Assembly (NCBI GenBank): GCA_035477115.1
Contig: DATIKW010000016.1
Coordinates: 1 to 54,503, forward strand
Direction: 5' to 3'
DNA: 54,503 nt
DNA from: UBA995 sp035477115
GTDB lineage: Bacteria; Bacillota; Sulfobacillia; UBA995
Shown here: positions 8,758-15,900 of the stretch, in pieces
Layout: the number at the start of each line of letters is the position of its first letter
Numbering within the stretch: position 1 is the stretch's first letter
Program-made: the position numbers and the translations under genes
The notes under the pieces: generated by a model
Seen by the model: only the letters and a program-made list of their open reading frames with translations
Databases searched by the model: none
What the model was told of the DNA's origin: nothing

Positions 8758-10062
8758 CTGCCGGCAGAGGAACCGCGTTCCTGGCAGGATGACCTCGCCG
8801 CCTTCAGCGGAGGGGCCGAGCGCGCCTTCCTGGTGGGCGCCGAGACGGAGGACGGGGTCTGGACGGCGGAGGACTCGCTGCAAGAGCTGGCGGAGTTGTG
8901 CCGTACGCTCGGCCTGGAGGTGGTCGGCTGCACGGTTGCCCGCCGCCGCCGCCGGGAGCCGGCCTTTCGGGTCGGCCAGGGAAAGCGGGCGGAGGTCCGC
9001 CTGCGGAGCCAGGAGCTGCGGGCGGGCATGGTGGTGGTCGACGCCGAGATCTCCGGATCCCACCAGCGCGACCTGCAGGAGGACCTGGGCGTGCGCGTGT
9101 TGGACCGCACCCAGATCATCCTGGACATCTTCGCCCGGCGGGCCCGCACCCGCGAGGGCAAGCTCCAGGTGGAGGTCGCCCGGCTCAACTACCTCCTGCC
9201 CCGGCTGGCGGGGCGCTGGCCGGAACTGTCGCGGCTCGGCGGCGGCATCGGCACCCGGGGTCCGGGCGAGACCCGGCTGGAGACCGAGCGCCGCCGCCTG
9301 CGGAGGCGGGTGGCCGATCTGCGCCGCGACCTGGAGGAGGTCCGGCAACACCGGGAGTTGCTCCGCAGCAACCGGAAGCAAGTCCCGTTCCCCCTGCTGG
9401 CCCTGGTGGGCTACACCAATGCCGGCAAGTCCACGCTGTTCAACGCGTTGACCGGGGCGGAGGCGCTGGTCGAGGATCGGCTGTTCGCCACCCTCGACCC
9501 GACCACCCGGGCGCTGATCCTGCCCAACCACCAGCAGGTCCTGCTCATCGATACGGTCGGCTTCATCCAGCGGCTCCCCACCCAGTTGGTGGCGGCGTTT
9601 CGGGCTACTCTGGAAGAACTGGTCGAGGCCGATCTGCTGCTGCACGTCGTGGACGGCAGCCATCCCCGCTGGCCGGAACAAGCCGCCACCGTGGACGCCG
9701 TATTGGAGGAGCTGGGGGCAGGGGACCTGCCGGTGGTGACCGTGCTGAACAAAGCCGACCGGATGGCGGAGGACGCGGCGCCCCATCCCGAGGCGGCCGA
9801 ACGGTCGGCCCTGACCATATCGGCCCTGCATGGCTGGAATCTCGACCGACTGCGCGAACAGATCGCCCGGGCCCTGGCGGCAACGCGGTGCCGCATATCG
9901 CTGGCCGTGCCTTATCGCCACGGCAATCTGTTGCAGCTACTGCGGGCCAAGGGGCAGGTGCTGTCCGAGGAATACGGGGAGCACGGCGTGACCGTGGAAG
10001 TGGAGATCGAACGCACATGGGCCGATCGCATCCGGCATCGACTGGAGACGGGCTCAGCCTGA
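8758..10062 (+). CDS. hflX: ribosome-associated GTPase HflX
   Basis: GTPase that binds 50S subunits and helps split or rescue stalled ribosomes. The HflX N-terminal domain is followed by the signature GGGIGTRGPGETRLETERR, the P-loop GYTNAGKST, a G3 motif in DTVGF and NKAD. Family-like sequence (ERAFLVGAE) extends upstream of the first GTG (8833), so translation must begin earlier. The only candidate is CTG 8758, nine bases after GGGAGG; an in-frame stop at 8725 sets the limit. A CTG start is unusual, and automated calls may place the start at 8833. The stop overlaps the next gene. Confidence 0.92.
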   Translation: MPAEEPRSWQDDLAAFSGGAERAFLVGAETEDGVWTAEDSLQELAELCRTLGLEVVGCTVARRRRREPAFRVGQGKRAEVRLRSQELRAGMVVVDAEISGSHQRDLQEDLGVRVLDRTQIILDIFARRARTREGKLQVEVARLNYLLPRLAGRWPELSRLGGGIGTRGPGETRLETERRRLRRRVADLRRDLEEVRQHRELLRSNRKQVPFPLLALVGYTNAGKSTLFNALTGAEALVEDRLFATLDPTTRALILPNHQQVLLIDTVGFIQRLPTQLVAAFRATLEELVEADLLLHVVDGSHPRWPEQAATVDAVLEELGAGDLPVVTVLNKADRMAEDAAPHPEAAERSALTISALHGWNLDRLREQIARALAATRCRISLAVPYRHGNLLQLLRAKGQVLSEEYGEHGVTVEVEIERTWADRIRHRLETGSA

Positions 10063-11324
10063 CCCACCTGGAGCCCTTCGGCATATCGCGGCGGCTATTG
10101 CGAGTGGCCGAGCAGGTGGAGGAGGAAATCCAGCCTGCGCTGACGGGCATCCGCCAGATCCAGGCCGCCAACCATGCCCGGGTGCTGGCTGCCTTCCAGG
10201 CGGCTCGGGTCAGCCCCTGGCATTTCGCCGAGACGAGCGGCTACGGCCTGGGCGACGGGGGCCGCCAGGCGCTCGAGGAGGTCTACGCCCGCGTATTCGC
10301 CGCCGAGGCGGCGCTGGTACGCACTTACATCGTCTCCGGTACGCACGCCATCGGCATCTGCCTTTACGGCATCCTGGGCAGGGGAGACCGCCTGGTGTGC
10401 CTGACCGGCCGTCCGTACGACACCCTGCACGGCGTGATCGGCATCCGTCGGGGAACCCGGGGCTCCCTGAAGGAACTCGGCGTCGAATATCGGGAGGCCT
10501 GCTGTCTGACTCCGGACGGGGTCGACGGGGAGCGGGTCGCCGCCCTGCTGGAAGGGAGCGGGCCCGGCCGCACCCTGGCGCTCGTCCAGCGCGCCCGCGG
10601 GTACGACTCGGGCCCCGGCGTGACCGTCGCCCAGATCGGCGAGCTGACCCGGCTGGTCGGCCAGGCTTGCCCGGAGGCGGTCGTGCTGGTCGACAACTGC
10701 TACGCCGAGTTCACCGACCGGACGGAACCCACGGAGGTCGGGGCCCATCTGGCGGCCGGGTCGCTGATCAAGAACCCGGGAGGGGGGCTGGCCCCCTGCG
10801 GCGGCTATGTCGCCGGCCGCCGCGACCTCGTGGAGTTGGCGGCCGGGCGGCTGACCCTCCCCGGACTGGGCGGAGAGCTGGGCGCCACGCCGCCCTGGGG
10901 CAGGCTGCTGTTTCAGGGGCTGTACCTGGCGCCGGCCATGGTCGGCACCGCGCTGGCGGGAGCGGTATTCGCGGCACGGTTCTTCGACCGGCTCGGCTTT
11001 CCCACCCGCCCCGCGTGGGATGAACCGCGCTCCGACATCGTGCAGTCCATTGAGTTGGGCACGCGCGAGCGCGTCCTGGCCTTCCTCCGCGGCGTCCAGC
11101 GGGCATCGCCGGTGGACGCATTTGCGACCCCGGAACCGGGCCCCTTGCCGGGCTACGGCGACCCGGTGGCGATGGCGGCGGGCACCTTCGTGCAAGGGGC
11201 TACCCTGGAACTCAGCGCGGATGCGCCGCTGCGCGAGCCGTACCGGGTGTATCTCCAGGGGGGGCTGGTCCGAGAGCAGGCGACACTGGCTTGCCTGCTG
11301 GCGGCGACGGAGATGGGCGTCTGA
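10059..11324 (+). CDS. ynbB: YnbB-like PLP enzyme (methionine gamma-lyase/aluminium-resistance family)
   Basis: PLP-dependent protein of the Cys/Met metabolism superfamily, often labelled aluminium resistance protein or methionine gamma-lyase in Bacillota; its true substrate is uncertain. The PLP-binding Lys is in SLIKNPGGGLAPCGGY, and an Asp is in VVLVDNCYAEF. About 421 aa, normal for the family. The homologous region starts right after the hflX stop, where the only candidate start is CTG 10059, which overlaps that stop (CTGA); TTG 10098 and GTG 10104 are alternatives that would trim the first helix. The hflX-ynbB linkage is common in Bacillota and supports the identification. Confidence 0.88.
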   Translation: MTHLEPFGISRRLLRVAEQVEEEIQPALTGIRQIQAANHARVLAAFQAARVSPWHFAETSGYGLGDGGRQALEEVYARVFAAEAALVRTYIVSGTHAIGICLYGILGRGDRLVCLTGRPYDTLHGVIGIRRGTRGSLKELGVEYREACCLTPDGVDGERVAALLEGSGPGRTLALVQRARGYDSGPGVTVAQIGELTRLVGQACPEAVVLVDNCYAEFTDRTEPTEVGAHLAAGSLIKNPGGGLAPCGGYVAGRRDLVELAAGRLTLPGLGGELGATPPWGRLLFQGLYLAPAMVGTALAGAVFAARFFDRLGFPTRPAWDEPRSDIVQSIELGTRERVLAFLRGVQRASPVDAFATPEPGPLPGYGDPVAMAAGTFVQGATLELSADAPLREPYRVYLQGGLVREQATLACLLAATEMGV

Positions 11325-11346
11325 TGGAGGTGGAGGAGCTATCGTC

Positions 11347-11811
11347 CTGTTCATCTCCTTGACTATCATGCTGCTCGGCATCGCCGGCACCGTGCTGCCG
11401 GTCCTGCCGGGGATGCCGCTGGTCCTGCTGGGCATAGTCATCTACGGCGCGGTGCACGGCTTCGCCGCCGTCGGCACCGACCTCGTCTTCCTGGCCATCG
11501 TCCTGACCCTCATCAGCCTGATCCTCGACTACCTGGCCGTCATCCTCGGCGCGGGTCGGGCGCGCGCCTCCCGCCAGGGGATGCTGGGGGGGCTCGTCGG
11601 CGGCGTGGTGGGGGTGGTCGTCCTGGGCTGGCCCGGCTTGCTGCTCGGTCCGCCCATCGGCGCCGTGCTCGGGGAAGTGAGTTCGGGCCGAACCCTCAAT
11701 CAGGGGCTGCGCGTGGCGCTGGCCACCGTCGTGGGGATGGCGGCGACCGCCGTCCTCAAGCTGGTGATGGCGGGGGTGCTGACGGTGATGTTCGTCCTGC
11801 GGGTTACATAA
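11347..11811 (+). CDS. DUF456 family membrane protein
   Basis: Small integral membrane protein of about 154 aa with four to five hydrophobic segments and two glycine-rich stretches (MLGGLVGGVVGVVV and GLLLGPPIGAVLGE), the typical look of DUF456. Function is unknown. A very strong GGAGGTGGAGGAG (11326-11338) ends eight bases before CTG 11347, which I take as the start; TTG 11359 and ATG 11368 are the next alternatives and would cut into the first helix. It follows ynbB by 22 bases, probably in the same transcript. Confidence 0.8.
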   Translation: MFISLTIMLLGIAGTVLPVLPGMPLVLLGIVIYGAVHGFAAVGTDLVFLAIVLTLISLILDYLAVILGAGRARASRQGMLGGLVGGVVGVVVLGWPGLLLGPPIGAVLGEVSSGRTLNQGLRVALATVVGMAATAVLKLVMAGVLTVMFVLRVT

Positions 11812-11832
11812 TGCCGAATACTTGACAAGCTA

Positions 11833-11861
11833 TTGACAGGCACGGCGGGAATGGGTAGGGT
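11833..11861 (+). promoter_or_regulatory. sigma-A promoter of the glnR-glnA operon
   Basis: TTGACA (11833-11838), 17 bases, TAGGGT (11856-11861). The leader contains CTGACGTCATACTTACA (11885-11901), whose right half fits the TNACA half of the GlnR/TnrA consensus; autoregulation by GlnR is an inference. Confidence 0.6.
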
Positions 11862-11919
11862 GGAAAGGGGAAGCTAACCGCAACCTGACGTCATACTTAC
11901 AAGAAGGGAGGTGAAGACG

Positions 11920-12351
11920 ATGGCGGGGAGGGAGAGCGAACGTCCGATCTACCCCATAGGCGTGGTACAGCAGCTCACCGGGCTGAGCGGCCGGCAGATC
12001 CGCTATTACGAGCAAAAGGGGCTGCTGAAGGCCGCCCGGAGCGGGGGAGGGCGGAGACTATTCACCCCGGGGGACGTCAGGACCCTGCTCGAGATCAAGG
12101 CGGCTTTGGCCGGAGGCGCGAGTCTTGACGCCCTGCGTGAGGCCGCGGGCAAGCGGCGTCCGGCGGAAACGGCGAGTTTGGCGCAGTCCCGGGATCTCGA
12201 GGTGGTACGCAACTACTTCCAGGAAACCCGCGGGCCAACCTCCGTGTATCCCATCGATCGCCGCGAGCAGCTCATCGAGACCATCGACGAACTGCGGCAG
12301 AAGGGGGGCGCCGGCAAGGGCCGCCGCGGGGAAAAGGGGAGAGGTCCTTGA
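11920..12351 (+). CDS. glnR: MerR/GlnR-family transcriptional regulator
   Basis: About 143 aa. The N-terminal winged helix-turn-helix reads YPIGVVQQLTGLSGRQIRYYEQKGLL, matching GlnR/TnrA more closely than metal-type MerR proteins. The C-terminal tail is short and charged and lacks MerR metal cysteines. GGGAGG stands eight bases before ATG 11920. The stop overlaps the glnA start by four bases (TTGA). By family and context it should repress glnA in nitrogen excess, with feedback-inhibited glutamine synthetase modulating its DNA binding; that mechanism is known in Bacillus and inferred here. Confidence 0.85.
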   Translation: MAGRESERPIYPIGVVQQLTGLSGRQIRYYEQKGLLKAARSGGGRRLFTPGDVRTLLEIKAALAGGASLDALREAAGKRRPAETASLAQSRDLEVVRNYFQETRGPTSVYPIDRREQLIETIDELRQKGGAGKGRRGEKGRGP

Positions 12352-13694
12352 CTTTCGGCTCTTCAGCGATCGACGGCAAGCAGCTTCCCGACCTGGTCAA
12401 AGAGCACCGGGTCACCGCCTTTCGCCTGCAGTTCACCGACATCCTCGGCATCATCAAGAGCGTGGCCATTCCCGTCAGCCAGCTCGGGAAGGCCCTCGAT
12501 GGCCAGATCATGTTCGACGGTTCCTCGATCGAGGGTTTCGTCCGCATCGAGGAGTCGGACATGTTCCTGCGCCCCGATCCGGCGAGCTTCGCCATCCTGC
12601 CCTGGCGTTCCGCCGATGGGAGTACCACCGCCCGCTTGATCTGCGATGTGTACACCCCGGAAGGGGAGCCGTTTGCGGGATGTCCGCGGGGCATACTCAA
12701 GGGGTGGACGGAGCAGGCCCGGCGCAGGGGCTACGAGATGATGGCCGGCATGGAAGCCGAGTTCTTCCTGTTCCTGAGGGACGAACAGGGCCGAGCCACC
12801 ACCCGCACCCATGACCACGGCGGCTATTACGATCTGGCGCCGGTGGACGGCGGCGAGCAGGCCCGCCAGGAGATGGTGGAAGCCCTCAACGGCATGGGGT
12901 TCGAGGTCGAGGCGTCCCACCACGAGACCGCCCCCGGCCAGCACGAGATCGATTTCCGGTACGCCGACGCCGTGACCACCGCCGACAACATAGCGACTTT
13001 CCGTTACGTGGTGCGGGTCATGGCCCGGGATCATGGGTTGCATGCCACCTTCATGCCCAAGCCGGTGTACGGAGTAAACGGATCGGGCATGCATACCCAC
13101 CAGTCCCTGTTCTCGGGCGGCAAGAATGCCTTCGCCGATCCGGACGGGCCCTGGGGCCTGTCGGCCATCGCCGGCCAGTACTTGGCCGGGCTGATGCGGC
13201 ACGCGCGATCCTTCACCGCCATCACCAACCCGCTGGTCAACTCGTACAAGCGGCTGGTGCCGGGATATGAGGCGCCGGTGTACATCGCCTGGTCGGAGCG
13301 GAACCGGAGCCCCTTCATCCGCGTGCCCTCGAAGCGGGGCGACAGTACCCGGCTGGAACTGCGCAGCCCCGACCCATCGTGCAACCCCTACCTGGCCCTG
13401 ACCGTCATGCTGCGCGCGGGCCTCGACGGCCTCGAGCACAAGCTGCCCACTCCCGAGCCGGTGAACCGGAACCTCTACCGGCTGAACGAACGCGAGCGCG
13501 CGGAACTGGGCGTGGAGAGCCTCCCCGGGAACCTCCAGGAGGCCCTGGAAGAGATGAGTCAGAGCGAACTGGTGCGCGAGGCGCTGGGGGAACATGTATT
13601 CCAGCGCTTCCTCGAGGCCAAGCAAATCGAGTGGTCCATCTACCAGTCCCAGGTTCACCAGTGGGAACTGGATCAGTATCTGTCCGCGTTCTGA
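12348..13694 (+). CDS. glnA: glutamine synthetase, GSI-alpha type
   Basis: Makes glutamine from glutamate, ammonia and ATP; forms cytosolic dodecamers. 448 aa, the normal size for GSI-alpha. Motifs: FDGSSIEGF, MEAEFFLF, the metal and ATP loop NGSGMHTHQS, and NPLVNSYKRLVPGYEAPVY. The adenylylation-type insertion of GSI-beta is absent, consistent with control by GlnR and product feedback rather than covalent modification. The start is TTG 12348, preceded by GAGAGG, and overlaps the glnR stop, so the two proteins are translationally coupled. Confidence 0.97.
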   Translation: MTFGSSAIDGKQLPDLVKEHRVTAFRLQFTDILGIIKSVAIPVSQLGKALDGQIMFDGSSIEGFVRIEESDMFLRPDPASFAILPWRSADGSTTARLICDVYTPEGEPFAGCPRGILKGWTEQARRRGYEMMAGMEAEFFLFLRDEQGRATTRTHDHGGYYDLAPVDGGEQARQEMVEALNGMGFEVEASHHETAPGQHEIDFRYADAVTTADNIATFRYVVRVMARDHGLHATFMPKPVYGVNGSGMHTHQSLFSGGKNAFADPDGPWGLSAIAGQYLAGLMRHARSFTAITNPLVNSYKRLVPGYEAPVYIAWSERNRSPFIRVPSKRGDSTRLELRSPDPSCNPYLALTVMLRAGLDGLEHKLPTPEPVNRNLYRLNERERAELGVESLPGNLQEALEEMSQSELVREALGEHVFQRFLEAKQIEWSIYQSQVHQWELDQYLSAF

Positions 13695-13926
13695 CGGCGC
13701 AGCCGGGGAGCTATTCGTCCCGTTCGTCGAACCGCTGGGGGTTTGGCGATATGTGCCTGGCCTCCACGGTTCGACGATCCGGCAGGCAGTTGTGGGGGTG
13801 CTCTCGGCGGAGGACTTGCCGAGCCACTCGACGAAGGAATGTACTGCCGGCAACCATGAGATCTATAAGAGTCGGGCGACCGCGTCGTGGGACGCTTCGC
13901 GCGCTTTTCGAGCGGGAGGAGCATGC

Positions 13927-14370
13927 ATGACCAGTGTCTTGGCGCCAAGACGCCCGAAATTCGAGGAGTTCTACGCGTCCCATGAGTCTGCGGAAGCAGC
14001 AGGACGCGTCCGACACCTTCTCGATGTTGATCGTGCGCTCACGGCCGTGATGGAGGCCGAGTTCCCATGGTGGTCCGACGAAGTGGCGTACCGGTTCAAG
14101 TCGCTGGCCGCGGTGTGGCGCCGGGAGTGTGCCCACCTGTCATCGATAAGGGACATGGTCCTGCACCCGGCGTACCAGCAGATCATTGGCATGGGGAAGG
14201 ACGCCCTGCCCCTCCTGATCCGGGAACTAGACCGCAACCCGGACCACTGGTTCTGGGCCCTGCGCGCGATCACCGGGGAAGACCCGGTCCGGCCTGAACA
14301 CCGGGGTGATGTCAGGCTGATGGCGCAGGATTGGGTGGACTGGGCAAGGAAGCGCGGGCTCACGTTGTGA
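13927..14370 (+). CDS. conserved hypothetical protein, HEAT-like
   Basis: 147 aa, soluble, with GGGAGGAG at 13914-13921 before ATG 13927. The centre LHPAYQQIIGMGKDALPLLI followed by REL-RNPDHWFWALRAITGEDP is a pattern I have seen in a widespread uncharacterised bacterial family; the helical pattern resembles HEAT-like repeats. No catalytic motif is obvious. The 230 bases upstream of it hold no gene that I can support. It stands alone between glnA and the convergent lexA. Confidence 0.7.
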   Translation: MTSVLAPRRPKFEEFYASHESAEAAGRVRHLLDVDRALTAVMEAEFPWWSDEVAYRFKSLAAVWRRECAHLSSIRDMVLHPAYQQIIGMGKDALPLLIRELDRNPDHWFWALRAITGEDPVRPEHRGDVRLMAQDWVDWARKRGLTL

Positions 14371-14402
14371 ACCGGCGTTAGGAGGAATTCTTCCCGAGGC
14401 TC

Positions 14403-14426
14403 CGTGACGGACGCTACTCCGTCACG
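14403..14426. terminator. hairpin between convergent genes
   Basis: Perfect 9-bp stem (CGTGACGGA and TCCGTCACG) around a 6-base loop, between the ends of the plus-strand hypothetical gene and minus-strand lexA. No T-tract follows, so termination strength is uncertain. Confidence 0.5.
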
Positions 14427-14467
14427 AGTCCGGCGCAAGTGGATTCACGCGCGTTCTCTTCGTTCGG

Positions 14468-15067
14468 TTACATTCGGCGAAACAGCCCGATGACCTTGCC
14501 TAGCACGGCGGCCTCTTGGACCACGATGGGTGGCAGGGTGGGGTGGTCCGGTTGCAGCCGGATGCGGCCGTCCTCCCGGTACAGGCGTTTGATGGTCGCC
14601 TCGTCTTCGACCATGGCCACTACGATGTCCCCGTTTTCGGCCGAGGCCTGTTGCCGGACCAGGGCGTAGTCGCCGTCCATGATCCCCGCGCCGATCATGC
14701 TGTCGCCTTTCACGCGGAGCATGAACACGGCGTCGGACCGAACCAGGTCGAACGGGAGGGTATAGGTGTCTTCGCGATTCTCCACCGCCAGGATGGGCAT
14801 GCCCGCCGTGACCCGCCCCACCAGCGGTACGGCGACCATGCGCCGCCTTCGCTGGTCGATTACCTCCATCGCCCGCGGCTTGGCCGGCTCGCGGCGGATC
14901 AGGCTCAGCTCTTCGAGCTGGTTCAGGTAGTTGTGAACGGTGGAAGGGGACCGCAGACCGACCGCCTGGCAGATCTCCCGCACCGATGGGGGATAGCCTT
15001 TCTGGGCGGTCTCGCGCTCAATGAAAGTGAGGATTTGCCGTAGTCGCGGACTCAGCGTCTCGCCCAC
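14468..15067 (-). CDS. lexA: LexA, SOS repressor
   Basis: 199 aa. The N-terminal winged helix domain (LSPRLRQILTFIERETAQKGYPPSVREI) binds SOS boxes. The C-terminal S24 domain has the self-cleavage site Ala-Gly in GRVTAGMP, the nucleophile Ser in GDSMIGAGI and the general-base Lys in EDEATIKRLY. Contact with RecA filaments triggers cleavage and derepression. GTG 15067 is the start, eight bases from AAAGGAGG. It is divergent from a LysM gene, the same arrangement as lexA-yneA in Bacillus, and its own promoter is overlapped by a LexA box. Confidence 0.97.
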   Translation of the reverse strand: MGETLSPRLRQILTFIERETAQKGYPPSVREICQAVGLRSPSTVHNYLNQLEELSLIRREPAKPRAMEVIDQRRRRMVAVPLVGRVTAGMPILAVENREDTYTLPFDLVRSDAVFMLRVKGDSMIGAGIMDGDYALVRQQASAENGDIVVAMVEDEATIKRLYREDGRIRLQPDHPTLPPIVVQEAAVLGKVIGLFRRM

Positions 15068-15090
15068 CCGTCCCGCCTCCTTTCCCGCCC

Positions 15091-15130
15091 ATTATAGAGC
15101 AGGTCGCGAGAAAATGCAAACATGCGTTCG
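15091..15130 (-). promoter_or_regulatory. lexA promoter with overlapping LexA box
   Basis: On the minus strand TTGCAT (15119-15114), 17 bases, TATAAT (15096-15091). The plus-strand sequence CAAACATGCGTTCG (15117-15130) differs from CGAAC-N4-GTTCG at one base and covers the -35, consistent with autorepression. Confidence 0.75.
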
Positions 15131-15149
15131 CCGCCGGGGCGAGCGGGCA

Positions 15150-15200
15150 TTGACATCGAACACGCGTTCTGCTATCCTCGAGGCAGAGAACGCGCGTTCG
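15150..15200 (+). promoter_or_regulatory. SOS promoter of the LysM gene with two LexA boxes
   Basis: TTGACA (15150-15155), 17 bases, TATCCT (15173-15178). A LexA box CGAACACGCGTTCT (15157-15170) lies inside the spacer and a second, AGAACGCGCGTTCG (15187-15200), lies at the transcription start. Each keeps the GAAC-N4-GTTC core, with one end base changed. Confidence 0.85.
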
Positions 15201-15232
15201 GTCAACGGCGGGCGGGGGGGGCGAGGGGGGCC

Positions 15233-15658
15233 ATGCGACGGCCAAGGCGACGGTGGCGACTGGCACGAGGCGGAAGGCGGCGCCTGGTGATCGTTGTGAC
15301 GGTGGTCCTGGCGATCGCGGCCGCCGCCGTGGGCGGCATCCGCGGCGCGCGGCGGCTGGAAGGGGCGGGGCTACCGGTGGCTGGAGCGCCGCCGGCGGCC
15401 GTGCTGTATGTCGTGCGCCGCGGCGATACGCTATGGGGCATCGCGCGGGCGCTGCAGGGAGATGAGGGCGGCGATCCCCGTCGGCTCATCCATGCCATCC
15501 GCAAGGCGAGCGGCCTATCCTGTTCGCTCATCAGGCCCGGACAGGTGCTGTCAATCCCGGCCGGTCTCGGGATTGGGGTCCGGCCCCTTGCGCGGGCGGA
15601 CGCGGCCGAAACGGTTCAGGCGGACCGTCCGCTGCTTGCGGGCATCCGCCTGCGCTGA
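15233..15658 (+). CDS. LysM protein, YneA-like SOS cell-division inhibitor
   Basis: 141 aa. Basic N-terminus, one transmembrane segment (about residues 17-36), then an outside LysM domain (LYVVRRGDTLWGIARAL to GQVLSIP) that should bind peptidoglycan. Architecture, divergence from lexA and two LexA boxes match YneA of Bacillus, which halts division during DNA damage; function is inferred from these. GAGGGGGG stands just before ATG 15233. The last 30 residues, after SIPAG, are odd: their DNA (15551-15634) is a near copy of the 3' end of the recombinase gene at 19164, read from the opposite strand, so the C-terminus appears to be chimeric. Confidence 0.82.
   Translation: MRRPRRRWRLARGGRRRLVIVVTVVLAIAAAAVGGIRGARRLEGAGLPVAGAPPAAVLYVVRRGDTLWGIARALQGDEGGDPRRLIHAIRKASGLSCSLIRPGQVLSIPAGLGIGVRPLARADAAETVQADRPLLAGIRLR
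15551..15634 (+). repeat. direct repeat, copy 1 (recombinase 3'-end remnant)
   Basis: 84 bases matching 19164-19247 at 79 positions, same orientation. On the minus strand this copy still encodes LNRFGRVRPRKGPDPNPETG plus Arg-Asp and a stop, the C-terminus of an Xer-type recombinase. Weaker similarity continues a few codons further (ADARKQRTVR). Confidence 0.9.
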
Positions 15659-15900
15659 CACAGAGCCCAAGGTACGCGGGCCGCCACCTTCCCTGGATGA
15701 CCGCTAGAGGTGCCTTCTGCAGGAACTTTCACATTTGCGCAGTATATTACCAACACGCCCCGGGTTCGTTTGGCCTTCAATCCGGTTATCGCGTGAGGAG
15801 GGGGATCCCAGGGGAGTGGTGGAGGTCTCCCCGAGGCTGGTGTAGGTTTTAGCAGTGAAGCCATGACTTGGTTCCTGAAGCGGACCGGGGAGGTGAAGAG

